Positions 28,361 to 37,624 of a stretch of 64,000 nucleotides of DNA are shown here, in pieces; positions within the stretch are counted from its first letter, which is position 1; every line of letters starts with the position of its first letter. Both the position numbers and the translations under genes were made by a program. The notes beneath the pieces were generated by a model. That model saw nothing but the letters and a program-made list of their open reading frames with translations, ran no database searches and was not told the origin of the DNA. Source of the DNA: Azonexus hydrophilus (GTDB lineage: Bacteria > Pseudomonadota > Gammaproteobacteria > Burkholderiales > Rhodocyclaceae); contig NZ_MTHD01000004.1 of NCBI RefSeq assembly GCF_001956855.1, forward strand, positions 372,001-436,000, read 5' to 3'.

Positions 28361-29275
28361 TCAGCCGGCGCATGATTCGATCCAGTGAACGATGCCGTCA
28401 TCACTACGGAAATCGTCGCAGGCCCGTGCCGGAATTTCCGGCGCCAGTTCGACAAACAGACGGGTCAGGGCATTGCCGGGGCCGATTTCGAGCACCGCAT
28501 CCGGCTGTAGTTCGCGCACTGACTGCAGGCAGGCTGCCCAGTCCAGCAGTGTGGCGATCTGGCGCCCCAGCGCGGCGAGCGCCGGGCGTACCGTGCGCGC
28601 CGCCGTCCCGTCGACAGCGCCAAGGACCGGAAAGGCCAAGCGGCCATCGGGCATGTGCGCCAGACGCTCGGCAAAAGCCACCGCAGCACCAGCCAGCAAG
28701 GGGGTGTGCGATGGCGTCTGCACCGCCAGCGGGACCAATCGGCTGGCGCCGGCCGCCAGCAGGCGCTCGGTGATGCTGGCAATACCGGACCGTGGCCCGG
28801 CCAGCACCAGGTGGCGCGGCGCATTGCGGATCGCCACCGCCAGTCCGGCCTCGGCGGCCAGGCTTGCAACCAGCGCTTCATCGAGCCCGAGCACGGCCAG
28901 CATGCCGTGCTCGCCGGCAGCGGCAGCATCCATCAAGGCCGCCCGCTCAGCACACAGGGCGACGCCGTCGCTGGCGGAAAATGCCCCGGCAGCGCAGCAG
29001 GCCGCCATCTCGCCCAGCGAATAGCCGGCGGCACAGATTGGTCGCGGCAAACGGTCGCGCAGACGGTGCCAGGACATCATCTGCTGGGCAAAGATCAACG
29101 GCTGGGCGATCCGGTTGCGGGCAAGCATTTCCGGGCTTGGCAGCTGGCCTTCGCCGATGGCCGGCAAAGCCCGAAGCAAGGCGGCACGCAGTTCCCCGGC
29201 AACACCATGGTCAACCTGCCGCCAGTGTTCCGGCGTCTGCCCACCCTGGCCGCTGAAGAGGAGGGCAAGACGCAT
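28361..29275 (-). CDS. mdcH: Malonate decarboxylase epsilon subunit (malonyl-CoA:ACP transacylase)
   Basis: The 304-aa protein is a malonyltransferase of the FabD fold. MRLALLFSGQGGQ opens the sequence, AAGYSLGEMAA carries the nucleophilic Ser in the GxSxG-type elbow, and HTPLLAGAA holds the catalytic His. It charges the MdcC carrier with malonate. The start at 29275 lies one base after the mdcB stop. The frame is open further upstream, but only inside mdcB. Confidence 0.9.
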   Translation of the reverse strand: MRLALLFSGQGGQTPEHWRQVDHGVAGELRAALLRALPAIGEGQLPSPEMLARNRIAQPLIFAQQMMSWHRLRDRLPRPICAAGYSLGEMAACCAAGAFSASDGVALCAERAALMDAAAAGEHGMLAVLGLDEALVASLAAEAGLAVAIRNAPRHLVLAGPRSGIASITERLLAAGASRLVPLAVQTPSHTPLLAGAAVAFAERLAHMPDGRLAFPVLGAVDGTAARTVRPALAALGRQIATLLDWAACLQSVRELQPDAVLEIGPGNALTRLFVELAPEIPARACDDFRSDDGIVHWIESCAG

Positions 29276-29276
29276 G

Positions 29277-30170
29277 TCAGTACAGGCCGTCCACTTCGGC
29301 CAGGAACAAGGTGACACCGAGCAGATCGGCGCTGCCACCGGGACTCAGCCGACGGGCGACGAAAGCGCGGTCGATGGCGACTGCATGAGCGCGCCAGTCA
29401 GTGGCCAGGACTCCGCCGACGGCGAGAAAACCGGCGGCCAGCTGACGGCCGAAGCTCAGTCCCTGGCGACCACCACGCCACAGCAGATTGCTGTCATCCA
29501 GCCCGGCCATCAGCGTGAACAAGGCCTGTATCGCAGCCCGTTCGCTATCGCCGGTTTCGGTCAGAATCCGGCGATAGGCCGGGAGGCCAAGTTCCAAAGC
29601 CGCCGGGAAACCGGCCGCCGCTTCCTGACGGGCGCCGCCGCAGCCGTATCGACGGGCAACGATCAGACCGTGGCTGGCGGCATCTGCAGCTGTCGATGCC
29701 GCCAAGCCGTCCAGGATTTCCCTGCCCCACCGCTCACTGACCATCCGGCACACAGCCGCCGCTTCCAGTTTTTCACCGGTAGCGGCGAGCAGGCCGCTCG
29801 CCGCACAGAGCAGGCCGAGATTGAAAATGGCGCCGCGATGCGTATTGACGCCCCCGGTAGCCGTCAACATGCGCTGTTCGGCGGCGATGCCGAGTGCCTG
29901 CAAAGGCGCCAGCGCAGGCGCCTGCAGGCCACATTCCGCGATGGCAGGGAAGTAGTCACGTAGCGCATGCAGGCTGCGGACGAAGGTGACGAAATCCATG
30001 TCGTCATGACTGCCCACGCTATCCGGACAGACCAGCCCGGGCTTGGGCGCCAGCGCTGCCTCACGGTACAGGCTGCGAATGGCCAGCCGGCCGATCCGTG
30101 CCGGCGCAACGGCCATGTCAACCGGCTCGACCTGATGGGACGCTGTCGTCAGCAGGGCGGATTCAGACAT
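29277..30170 (-). CDS. mdcB: Triphosphoribosyl-dephospho-CoA synthase MdcB
   Basis: The 297-aa protein matches the CitG/MdcB family: ALAPKPGLVCPDSVGSHDDM, GVNTHRGAIFNLGLLCAA and GRQLAAGFLAVGGVLA. It makes the prosthetic-group precursor from ATP and dephospho-CoA for attachment to MdcC. The start at 30170 overlaps the end of mdcG by 8 bases. An in-frame upstream extension to 30329 lies inside mdcG and is rejected. Confidence 0.92.
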   Translation of the reverse strand: MSESALLTTASHQVEPVDMAVAPARIGRLAIRSLYREAALAPKPGLVCPDSVGSHDDMDFVTFVRSLHALRDYFPAIAECGLQAPALAPLQALGIAAEQRMLTATGGVNTHRGAIFNLGLLCAASGLLAATGEKLEAAAVCRMVSERWGREILDGLAASTAADAASHGLIVARRYGCGGARQEAAAGFPAALELGLPAYRRILTETGDSERAAIQALFTLMAGLDDSNLLWRGGRQGLSFGRQLAAGFLAVGGVLATDWRAHAVAIDRAFVARRLSPGGSADLLGVTLFLAEVDGLY

Positions 30171-30828
30171 GGCAGGGCTCCGGCAGCAAGGTAGCGATGA
30201 GGTTTTCCAGAGGCTGCAGGCCAACTTCCCGCGACCCTTTGACGAGCACCGGGGCGGCCGGGGTTTTCTGCTTGGCAAGAATCTCGCGCCAGGCGACGGC
30301 CCGACCACCGGGAAAGCGGATTTCGCCATCGAGCTGGCAGCTCAAGCCTTCCGCCGCACGCTGCAGGGCCGCCAGCATGGTCTCGAATTGCGCCGGCGTA
30401 GTCACATCGCAGATCAGATCGATATCGGAACCGGCATGACGGTAGGCCTCACCACTCAAGGCCTCCCAAGCCAGCGAACCGTAGACGCCAAGCGTCGCCG
30501 AGCAAATCTCGGCCCGCCCGGCCAACTCACGCAGTGGCGCGGCCTGATCGGCCGGCAGGCGGGGCAGGCAGTCGGCGACAGCCAGCGCTGGCCGGCGGCG
30601 GGCAATGGCAGCCGGCGCAACAAGGATCGCCAGGCGCTGCCGATTGAAAGCCTGCGGCAGGGCCAGACCGAGCAACAGTGCCTGGTCATCCGGCTGGCGA
30701 GCCACCACCAGCGGCCGACCGGCTGCAATCCACCGTTCGGCAGCCAGCCAGAGCGGCGAGCCAACGGCAGCGCAGGGAGAATCCCAGGCTGCCTCCGGAT
30801 GGAGATAGACGAGATCGTGGCGGCGCAT
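30163..30828 (-). CDS. mdcG: Phosphoribosyl-dephospho-CoA transferase MdcG
   Basis: The 221-aa protein attaches the prosthetic group to the serine of MdcC. It resembles a nucleotidyltransferase fold, with GSLAWEALSG and HAGSDIDLICDV supplying the two acidic metal ligands. It lies 3 bases after mdcE and overlaps mdcB, in the order found in malonate decarboxylase clusters. Confidence 0.9.
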   Translation of the reverse strand: MRRHDLVYLHPEAAWDSPCAAVGSPLWLAAERWIAAGRPLVVARQPDDQALLLGLALPQAFNRQRLAILVAPAAIARRRPALAVADCLPRLPADQAAPLRELAGRAEICSATLGVYGSLAWEALSGEAYRHAGSDIDLICDVTTPAQFETMLAALQRAAEGLSCQLDGEIRFPGGRAVAWREILAKQKTPAAPVLVKGSREVGLQPLENLIATLLPEPCHV

Positions 30829-30831
30829 GAT

Positions 30832-31554
30832 TCAGGCGCCGGCGGTCGCGTTCTGCACAGTCGTGGCAATGTCCGACGCCAGCAGGCGGCCGCCGCGACT
30901 CAGGCCTGTGCCCTGACGCTGGTCACCGGCACTCACCGCCTTCCGGGCCGCGCTCAGGGCATCATCGAGCAAGTCCGCCGACGGCACCGGCCAGATGGCC
31001 GCGATGCCACCCATGCGCACATAGCTCCCGGCACCGGGCGCGAAGATCGGGGACGTTCCCGCCAGTTCGACCAGGCGTTCGTGGGCGATCTTGGTCACCC
31101 GCGACATCGCCCGCAGATCCATCACCCGCACCTGGGCATCGGCCAGCGCATAAGCCTGATCGGCCATCAGCCCGAAGGAAAGGAAACCGCCGCTGACGGC
31201 ATTGGCGGTAACCAGACTGAGCGAGGGATGGCCCTGACGCCGGGCGAAATCGACACAACTGGCCAGATGCGCCAGCGAGCCGTTCAGGCACAGCAATTCC
31301 TGGCTGCGCGACAGCGCCTGGCCGCTGGTATCGACGAGAAAGACCAGCGGCCGGCCGGGATGCCGCTCGACGGTGTCGAGGACGAAACCGGACAGGGCCA
31401 GTGCCATGGCGTGGTCAATCGCCGCCGCGTCGGTGGTGCCGAGCACGGCGACCGTACCCTGGGCAGTCGTTGCTTCACCGGTGATCACCTGGTTGGCAAC
31501 GGCGACCGTGTGACCGGCCGGGAACAGCGCGTCGAGAATGTCGTTGAGGCTCAT
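30832..31554 (-). CDS. mdcE: Malonate decarboxylase gamma subunit
   Basis: The 240-aa crotonase-fold protein pairs with MdcD to form the malonyl-S-ACP decarboxylase. Recognisable segments are FPAGHTVAVANQVITGEATT, LVFLVDTSGQALSRSQEL and VSGGFLSFGLMAD. Its start overlaps the mdcD stop by 4 bases, so the two are translationally coupled. Confidence 0.92.
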   Translation of the reverse strand: MSLNDILDALFPAGHTVAVANQVITGEATTAQGTVAVLGTTDAAAIDHAMALALSGFVLDTVERHPGRPLVFLVDTSGQALSRSQELLCLNGSLAHLASCVDFARRQGHPSLSLVTANAVSGGFLSFGLMADQAYALADAQVRVMDLRAMSRVTKIAHERLVELAGTSPIFAPGAGSYVRMGGIAAIWPVPSADLLDDALSAARKAVSAGDQRQGTGLSRGGRLLASDIATTVQNATAGA

Positions 31555-32453
31555 GTCGGTAGTCCTTCCTTCAAGGCGACCAGGCTGTCGCGGTCAAGCA
31601 GCGGCACGCTGTCCGGCCGGGCGATGCCGAGCGCCGCCCAGACCTGAAGGCCATCGCGGTACGTGGCGTAGGCGGCGAGACGGTTTTCCAGTACCTGCTG
31701 GCTGGCCCGCAGTTGGGCGAGACCCGGCGCGGCTTCCTGCCAGCCGGCAAGAAGTTTGGCGACGCCGGTACGAAAGGCCGGGATGTCGTCTTCCACCAGC
31801 TCGGCGCAATCGCCCATCAGGTAGCGATGCTTGCCGCCGGTGACGCGCCAGACCAGCGCACGGTCCTTGGCGTCGAATTCCTCGACACCGGCGACCGTTT
31901 CGATGACTTCCGGGCCGGACAGCGCCAGCCGGCCCTCTTCCGAGATGATGATGGCCGAACATAGCTTGGCGACGATGCCCATGCCACCAAAGGCGCCGCA
32001 ACTGCCACCGACCAGTGCGATGACCGGGACTCCGGCCGCGCGGGCGTCGAGCACGGCGCGCATGATTTCGGAAATGGCGATCAATCCGGCATTGGCTTCA
32101 TGCAGCCGGACGCCGCCGGAATCGATCAGGAACAGCACGGCGGCCGGCTTTTCCTGCACCGCGCGACGGAGCAGGCCGACGATCTTGGCGCCGTGGATTT
32201 CTCCGACCGCGCCACCCATGAACTGGCCTTCCTGGGCGATGGCAAAAATCGGCTTTTTTTCCAGTTGACCGTAGCAAACAACCACTCCGTCATCAAAGGC
32301 ACCGGGCAGGTCGAGCATGGCCAGATGCGGGCTGGGTTGCGATTCGGCTGGCGGCAGGATTTCGGCAAAGCTGCCGGGATCAAGCAGGCCGGCCAGGCGA
32401 GCCCGCGCTGTCGCCTCGAACCAGCTGTGGCGTGAAGCAAGCGACGGGATCAT
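31551..32453 (-). CDS. mdcD: Malonate decarboxylase beta subunit
   Basis: The 300-aa carboxyltransferase-like protein shows GSFAEILPPAES, VVCYGQLEKKPIFAIAQEGQFMGG, LFLIDSGGVRLHEANAGL and GGSCGAFGGMGIVA. With MdcE it decarboxylates malonyl-S-ACP to acetyl-S-ACP without biotin. The start at 32453 overlaps the mdcC stop by 4 bases. The longer open frame to 32639 lies in mdcC and is not used. Confidence 0.93.
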   Translation of the reverse strand: MIPSLASRHSWFEATARARLAGLLDPGSFAEILPPAESQPSPHLAMLDLPGAFDDGVVVCYGQLEKKPIFAIAQEGQFMGGAVGEIHGAKIVGLLRRAVQEKPAAVLFLIDSGGVRLHEANAGLIAISEIMRAVLDARAAGVPVIALVGGSCGAFGGMGIVAKLCSAIIISEEGRLALSGPEVIETVAGVEEFDAKDRALVWRVTGGKHRYLMGDCAELVEDDIPAFRTGVAKLLAGWQEAAPGLAQLRASQQVLENRLAAYATYRDGLQVWAALGIARPDSVPLLDRDSLVALKEGLPT

Positions 32454-32764
32454 TGGGCACCTCCCTGATATTCGGCCAGCGCCTGGGCCAGACGCAAGGT
32501 GACGACAGCGGGCGTCGCCCCCATGTCGTTGATCGCGATCTCGGTACCCCCGGCCGCGTGGCCGGCAGCAAAGCTGCCGAGCACCGCCTGCCAGGTGTCG
32601 CCAAAGCCGCGCGCCGAGGTCTTGATGCTGACCCGGCAAGCGGCCGGCTCACTGCCGGTCTTGATCAGGATTTCCAGGTTACCGGAACCGACCACGCCAC
32701 ACAGTGCGGGATCGGCAACGCGGGAAACCGGCTTGGAAGCAAAACGAAAGTCGAGTGTTTCCAT
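32450..32764 (-). CDS. mdcC: Malonate decarboxylase acyl carrier protein (delta subunit)
   Basis: This small gene sits inside a much longer open frame, but the real start is ATG at 32764, giving 104 aa. The sequence opens METLDFRFASKP and has CGVVGSGNLEIL, where Ser27 is the expected attachment site of the phosphoribosyl-dephospho-CoA group. It fits exactly between mdcA and mdcD. It carries acetyl and malonyl thioesters through the catalytic cycle. Confidence 0.93.
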   Translation of the reverse strand: METLDFRFASKPVSRVADPALCGVVGSGNLEILIKTGSEPAACRVSIKTSARGFGDTWQAVLGSFAAGHAAGGTEIAINDMGATPAVVTLRLAQALAEYQGGAQ

Positions 32765-32769
32765 GGTGG

Positions 32770-34422
32770 TCACCAGTTGCGGAAGCGTGAAGGGGGGGCG
32801 TACAGGCCGCCCGACCAGCGCACCAGATCCTTGACGGAACGGGCAGCAAGCAGGTCGCGCGTCGCCTGACGCGGATCGATGCCGAGGTCTTCGGCGCGGC
32901 GGATGATGCCGCGGTCGCGCAGGTTCTCGACCATCGCCTTGTCGCGCGCCATGCCCACCGGCGTAAAGCCGGCGACACCGCGAATTGCCTGCTCGCGCTC
33001 TTCCGGCGAGCGGCAGAGCAGCAGGTTGGCGATGCCTTCCTCGGTGACGATGTGGCTGACGTCGTCGCCGTAGATCATGATCGGCGGCAGTTCGGCACCC
33101 ATCATTTTCTGCAGCTTCCACGCGTCGAGCTCCTCGACGAAAACCGGCGCCATGTGCTCGCGGAAGGTTTCGACCATCTGCACGACCAGCTTGCGGCCGC
33201 GAATGGCGTTCGGCCCGGCCGCCTCGCGCCCGGCTTTCAGCCAGGCCGGGCTGGCGTGACGCCGGCCGTGCGGATCGGACCCCATGTTCGGCGCGCCGCC
33301 GAAGCCGGTGATCCGCCCCAGCGTCGCCGTCGAACTGTTGCCGGCCAGGTCCATCTGCAGGGTCGAACCGATGAACATGTCGCAGGCGTAGAGGCCGGCC
33401 GTCTGGCTGAACGCCCGGTTGGAACGCATACTGCCATCGGCGCCGGTGAAGAAGACGTCGGAACGGGCCGAGATGTAGGCGTCCATGCCGACTTCCGAAC
33501 CGAAGCAGTGCACCGATTCGACGAATCCGGATTCGATCGCCGGAATCAGCGTCGGATGCGGATTGAGCGCCCAGTGCGTGCAGATCTTGCCTTTCAGGCC
33601 CAGGTCGGCGGCGTAGGTCGGCAGCAGCAGCTCGATCGCCGCCGTGTCGAAGCCGATGCCGTGGTTCAGGCGCGTCACACCGTACTCGGCGTAGATGCCC
33701 TTGATCGCCATCATCGCCATCAGCACCTGCACTTCGGTGATCTGTGCCGGGTCGCGGGTGAACAACGGCTCGATGTAGTTCGGCTTCGGCGCCAACACCG
33801 TGAAATCGACCCAGTCGGCCGGCACGTCCACACGCGGCAGCTTGTCGAGGCGCTCATTGACCTGGGCGATGACGATGCCGCCCTTGAAGGCAGTGGCCTC
33901 GACAATGGCCGGCGTGTCTTCGGTGTTCGGCCCGAGGTAGAGATTGCCGTCGGCATCCGCCGCCTGCGCCGCGATCAGCGCGACATTCGGCGTCAGATCC
34001 ATGAAGTAGCGGCCGAACAGTTCGAGATAGGTATGAATCGCCCCGATCTCGATGCGCTGTTCCTGGACCAGCTTGGCCAGGCGGGCGCCCTGCGGGCCGC
34101 TGAAAGAAAAGTCGAGGCGGTTTGCCAGGCCACGCTCGAAAAGGTCCACATGGCTTGGAAGCGCCAGGACAGACTGGACCATCTGGAGTTGATTGATACG
34201 CGCCGGATCGCAGTCGGCCAGCGACTCGGCAAGGAAGTCGGCCTGCTTCTGGTTGTTGCCTTCGAGGCAGACGCGGTCGCCGGGCTGGATGACCGCTTCC
34301 AGCAGGTCGATGATGCGTTCGGCCGGGATCGCCTTGCCGAGGCCGAGACCGGCCGCCCTTTCGAGGCGGCGGCGGCGGCTCTGGCGCAAGCTGTCCCAGT
34401 TGCGGGAGAGAGGTGCGTTCAT
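32770..34422 (-). CDS. mdcA: Malonate decarboxylase alpha subunit (acetyl-S-ACP:malonate ACP transferase)
   Basis: The 550-aa protein is the CoA-transferase-like subunit that exchanges acetyl for malonyl on MdcC. It shows the family opening NWDSLRQSRRRRLERAA, then PGDRVCLEGNNQKQADFLA, GGAPNMGSDPHGRRHASPAW and YGDDVSHIVTEEGIANLL. The start at 34422 follows a GGAAAG site. The frame remains open for another 490 codons upstream, but only as a shadow of dctM and dctQ. Confidence 0.94.
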   Translation of the reverse strand: MNAPLSRNWDSLRQSRRRRLERAAGLGLGKAIPAERIIDLLEAVIQPGDRVCLEGNNQKQADFLAESLADCDPARINQLQMVQSVLALPSHVDLFERGLANRLDFSFSGPQGARLAKLVQEQRIEIGAIHTYLELFGRYFMDLTPNVALIAAQAADADGNLYLGPNTEDTPAIVEATAFKGGIVIAQVNERLDKLPRVDVPADWVDFTVLAPKPNYIEPLFTRDPAQITEVQVLMAMMAIKGIYAEYGVTRLNHGIGFDTAAIELLLPTYAADLGLKGKICTHWALNPHPTLIPAIESGFVESVHCFGSEVGMDAYISARSDVFFTGADGSMRSNRAFSQTAGLYACDMFIGSTLQMDLAGNSSTATLGRITGFGGAPNMGSDPHGRRHASPAWLKAGREAAGPNAIRGRKLVVQMVETFREHMAPVFVEELDAWKLQKMMGAELPPIMIYGDDVSHIVTEEGIANLLLCRSPEEREQAIRGVAGFTPVGMARDKAMVENLRDRGIIRRAEDLGIDPRQATRDLLAARSVKDLVRWSGGLYAPPSRFRNW

Positions 34423-34439
34423 GATGATCTTTCCGTCAC

Positions 34440-35780
34440 TCAGGAGCCGGCGTACTGCGACGGCAGCCAGGTGGCGATTTCCGGGAAGATGCACAGCAGC
34501 ACGATGCCGAGCGCCATCAGACCGAGGAAGGGCAGGGTGCCCCACATGATCTGCTTGAGCTTGACGTCGGGCGCGATGCCGCTGATGACGAAGAGATTGA
34601 GGCCGACCGGCGGTGTCACCAGGCCCATTTCCATGTTGATGGTCATGATCACACCGAACCAGATCAGGTCGATGTCGAGGGCAACCAGGGCCGGCAGCAG
34701 CACCGGGGTGACCATCAGGATGATGGCAACCGGCGGCAGGAAGAAGCCGAGGACCAGCAGCATCACGTTCACCCAGAGCAGGAACTCCCACTTGCCCATG
34801 CCCAGCGAAACCAGCCAGGCGGCGGCCGACTGGGTGATGTGCAGGTAGCTCATCACGTAGGTGTAAAGGAAGGACATGGCGATGATCAGCATGATCATCG
34901 ACGACTCGCGGGCGGTGCCGGAAAGGATCACCTTCATGTCGGCCCAACGCCAGCAGCCGTAGATGCTCATGACCATCAGCATCGCGCCGAAGGCGCCGAT
35001 ACCGGCGACTTCCGAGGGCGTGGCCCAGCCGTCGTAAAGAGCGACCATGACGATCATGATCAGACCGAGGAAGGGCAGCAGGCGCGGCAGGATTTCCAGT
35101 TTTTCCTTCCAGCTGTAGAACTCTACCGGCTCGGCGGCCAAGCCGCTCGCCTTGTGGTTGAGCAAGCGCTCGGTCTTCTCCGCCCAGGCCTTGTACATCA
35201 CCCAGATGGCGAACAGAGCGGTCAGCAGCAGGCCAGGCCCGACACCGGCCATGAACAGCTTGCCGATCGATTGCTCGGTGGCCAGGCCATAAAGGATCAG
35301 CGTCAGCGACGGCGGAATCAGGATGCCCAGCGTGCCGCCGGCAGCGATCAGGCCGGTCGCCAGGCGTTCGGAATAGCCGCGCTTGCGCATTTCCGGAATG
35401 CCGGCCGAGCCGATCGCCGCACAGGTCGCCGGCGACGAGCCGCACATCGCGGAAAACACCGAACAGGCCAGCGTATTGGCCAGCCCGAGGCCGCCCGGCA
35501 TCTTGTACAGCCAGCGGTTCAGCGAGTTGTACAGGTCCGCGCCAGCGCGCGACTTGCCGATTGCCGCCCCCATCAGGATGAACAGCGGAATCGTCAGCAG
35601 CGTGAAGCTGTTCAGCTCCGAGAAGATGGTCTCGGCGATGATGGTCAGCTGCGCCGCCGGCATGAAGAAGTACATGAAGATCACGGCCACCGAGCCAAGG
35701 GCAAAGGCAATCGGCATGCCGGAAAAAAGGAAAACGAAGGTGGCCAGCCCGTACATCAGGCCCATTTGTGCGACGCTCAT
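34440..35780 (-). CDS. dctM: TRAP transporter large permease (DctM family)
   Basis: The 446-aa protein has about 12 membrane segments and typical DctM sequences such as ALGSVAVIFMYFF, FILMGAAIGKSRAGADLYN and IPPSLTLILYGLATEQSIG. It is the channel-forming subunit of a TRAP uptake system driven by sodium or protons. It overlaps dctQ by 4 bases and precedes mdcA by 17 bases. Malonate is therefore the likely substrate. Confidence 0.92.
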   Translation of the reverse strand: MSVAQMGLMYGLATFVFLFSGMPIAFALGSVAVIFMYFFMPAAQLTIIAETIFSELNSFTLLTIPLFILMGAAIGKSRAGADLYNSLNRWLYKMPGGLGLANTLACSVFSAMCGSSPATCAAIGSAGIPEMRKRGYSERLATGLIAAGGTLGILIPPSLTLILYGLATEQSIGKLFMAGVGPGLLLTALFAIWVMYKAWAEKTERLLNHKASGLAAEPVEFYSWKEKLEILPRLLPFLGLIMIVMVALYDGWATPSEVAGIGAFGAMLMVMSIYGCWRWADMKVILSGTARESSMIMLIIAMSFLYTYVMSYLHITQSAAAWLVSLGMGKWEFLLWVNVMLLVLGFFLPPVAIILMVTPVLLPALVALDIDLIWFGVIMTINMEMGLVTPPVGLNLFVISGIAPDVKLKQIMWGTLPFLGLMALGIVLLCIFPEIATWLPSQYAGS

Positions 35781-36361
35781 TTTTGCGCTCCTTCATCGTC
35801 ATGCTGGATGCGTTCGATGGCCACCTGGATGGCGGCGTTATGCTCCTTCGGCGGCTGATGCGAGCGCATGGCTTCCGGCAGCGAGTCCTCGATGAACTGG
35901 ACAAAGATCTGCAGGGTCAGCGAGGTCATGCCGATGGCCATGGTGGCGAATACCGGCCACATCTTCGGCGCCCAGGAGGTGTCGCTCATGCGTCCCTCGT
36001 CCCAGGCCTCGTAGAAGAGATGCCAGCAGTTCCAGGTGATGAAGGCACAGAACAGGAAGGACAGCAAATCGGTCAGCGCCAGGCGCCACTGGGTCCAGCT
36101 ACGCGGCATGATCTCGTCGAGTATCTCGATCGGTACATGGCCACGGTTAAGCTGGGTGTGCGCTGCCGCCAGGAAGCTGGAAGCGATCAGCAACATCACG
36201 CAGAACTCGATTTCCCAGTCGGTCGGCCAGGCGAAGAAATAACGGACGGCTACCTCGAAGACGAGGACGCCACTGGAAATGACGATCAGGAAGGCCGACA
36301 GGTAACCGGTCGCGATGTTGAAGGCCTTGACCGCGCGGCTGATGAAATATCCGGGGCTCAT
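35777..36361 (-). CDS. dctQ: TRAP transporter small permease (DctQ family)
   Basis: The 194-aa protein has four membrane segments and the DctQ hallmark region EVAVRYFFAWPTDWEIEFCVMLL near residue 30. It pairs with DctM. An AAGGTG ribosome site precedes the start. It lies just after an intrinsic terminator that separates it from dctP, as expected for a less abundant membrane subunit. Confidence 0.9.
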   Translation of the reverse strand: MSPGYFISRAVKAFNIATGYLSAFLIVISSGVLVFEVAVRYFFAWPTDWEIEFCVMLLIASSFLAAAHTQLNRGHVPIEILDEIMPRSWTQWRLALTDLLSFLFCAFITWNCWHLFYEAWDEGRMSDTSWAPKMWPVFATMAIGMTSLTLQIFVQFIEDSLPEAMRSHQPPKEHNAAIQVAIERIQHDDEGAQK

Positions 36362-36373
36362 GATTCACCTTGA

Positions 36374-36406
36374 GAAAAAGGAGGGGCCGGGCCTTGCCCG
36401 GCCCTC
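36374..36406 (-). terminator. Intra-operon terminator between dctP and dctQ
   Basis: GGGCCGGGC (36384-36392) and GCCCGGCCC (36396-36404) form a perfect 9-bp stem with a 3-base loop. On the minus strand it is followed by CTCCTTTTTCTC. It lies just beyond the dctP stop codon. Partial termination here would give more binding protein than permease, a common design in binding-protein-dependent uptake operons. Confidence 0.75.
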
Positions 36407-36409
36407 GGG

Positions 36410-37435
36410 TTACTTGACCGACAGCGCCATGTCGAGCAGCTCGCGGCCACCTTTGATGTTCTCGGCGAAATCCTTGAACGCGGTCTGTTCGGCGACGGCA
36501 CGCCAGGCGGCGAACGCCTTGTCGTCCATGTCGGACACCTTGGCCCCGGCCTTCGCATAGACATCTGCCATGCGCAGGTCATCCTTCTTCGACTCATCGA
36601 CACCGAACTGCTCAAGGCTGGCGCCGACTTCACTGACGATCTTCTGCTGCTCCGGCGTCAGCGAGTCATAGAGGCTCTTGGAAATCAGCAGCGGCTCGAA
36701 CATGAACCAGAAACTCTTTTGCCGTGCCGTCGTCACGAACTTGGTGAATTCGTGCAGACGGAAGCTGATCAGCGAGGTACTGGAGGTCAGCGCTGCGTCG
36801 AGAACGCCCGATTGCATGGCCGAATAGATTTCCGACGACGGCATGCCGGTCACGGCAGCGCCAGCGCCCTTCAGCATCTGGTCCATTTCCTTGCTGCCAC
36901 CGCGGAACTTCAGGCCCTTGGCATCCTCAGGCACAACCACCGGTTTTTTGGTCGAGGCGATGCCGCCGGCCTGCCAGACCCAGGTCAGTATCTTGATATT
37001 CTTTTCGGCGAGAATACGGTCGAGTTCCTTGCCGACTGGTGCATTTTTCCAGCGCATGCCCTGCTCGTAGCTGGTGACCAGGGTCGGCATCAGGGTCAGG
37101 TTGACCGCCGGAATCTCGCCGCCGCCATAAGCCAGCGGCACCAGGCTCATGTCCAGCGCACTCTTGCGCAGGGCGCCGATCTGGCTGTTCGTCTTCATCA
37201 GAGAACTGCCCGGGTAGATCTCGAACTTCAGGCTGCCTTTGGTCTGCTTCTCGACTTCGGCGGCGAAGCGGCGAACCAGACGGTCGCGGAAGTCGCCATC
37301 TTCACTGGTCGCCGCCGGGAACTGGTGCGAAATCTTGATGACTCGCGGTGCTTGCGCATGAGCGCCGGGCAGGGAAAAGGTCAGAGCGGCGGCGGCAATG
37401 GCCAGGGTAAGGTGACGCTTGGTCTTGCTGATCAT
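36410..37435 (-). CDS. dctP: TRAP transporter substrate-binding protein (DctP family), probably for malonate
   Basis: The 341-aa periplasmic binding protein begins with a clear signal peptide (KTKRHLTLAIAAAALTFSLP, cleavage after AHA). It has the DctP pattern FEIYPGSSLMKTNSQIGALRKSALDM and LKFRGGSKEMDQMLKGAGA, with the conserved Arg that binds the substrate carboxylate. A strong GGAGGAG site precedes it. It is the first gene of the dctPQM-mdc cluster and is divergent from a GntR regulator. Confidence 0.92.
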   Translation of the reverse strand: MISKTKRHLTLAIAAAALTFSLPGAHAQAPRVIKISHQFPAATSEDGDFRDRLVRRFAAEVEKQTKGSLKFEIYPGSSLMKTNSQIGALRKSALDMSLVPLAYGGGEIPAVNLTLMPTLVTSYEQGMRWKNAPVGKELDRILAEKNIKILTWVWQAGGIASTKKPVVVPEDAKGLKFRGGSKEMDQMLKGAGAAVTGMPSSEIYSAMQSGVLDAALTSSTSLISFRLHEFTKFVTTARQKSFWFMFEPLLISKSLYDSLTPEQQKIVSEVGASLEQFGVDESKKDDLRMADVYAKAGAKVSDMDDKAFAAWRAVAEQTAFKDFAENIKGGRELLDMALSVK

Positions 37436-37544
37436 GGATGTCTCCTCCAGAGTTAATCATGCACGGACGGTGAAACCTCACTGGCTGGCTTATCCTTGCT
37501 GCCGGAATACCGCACTGTTATTTTGTGTTCAAAAATCACCGTTG

Positions 37545-37552
37545 TGTATACA
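37545..37552. promoter_or_regulatory. GntR-type palindrome TGTATACA between dctP and its regulator
   Basis: TGTATACA, with flanks giving TTG-TGTATACA-AGA, is close to the TNGTATACNA-like operators of FCD-type GntR regulators. It lies 110 bases upstream of dctP and 73 bases upstream of the GntR gene. Binding is inferred from position. Confidence 0.5.
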
Positions 37553-37624
37553 AGATATCAAAAATTAAATACCAGTCAACTAATTTCGTATAATGCAATC
37601 GTTGCCACTCTCCGGAGCATCCTT

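Noticed and set aside
32770-35904. A 1044-codon frame joining a TRAP permease region to MdcA
   Set aside because: Only the last 550 codons resemble a protein family (MdcA). The upstream half is an alternative frame of dctM and dctQ, and an ATG with a ribosome site exists at 34422.
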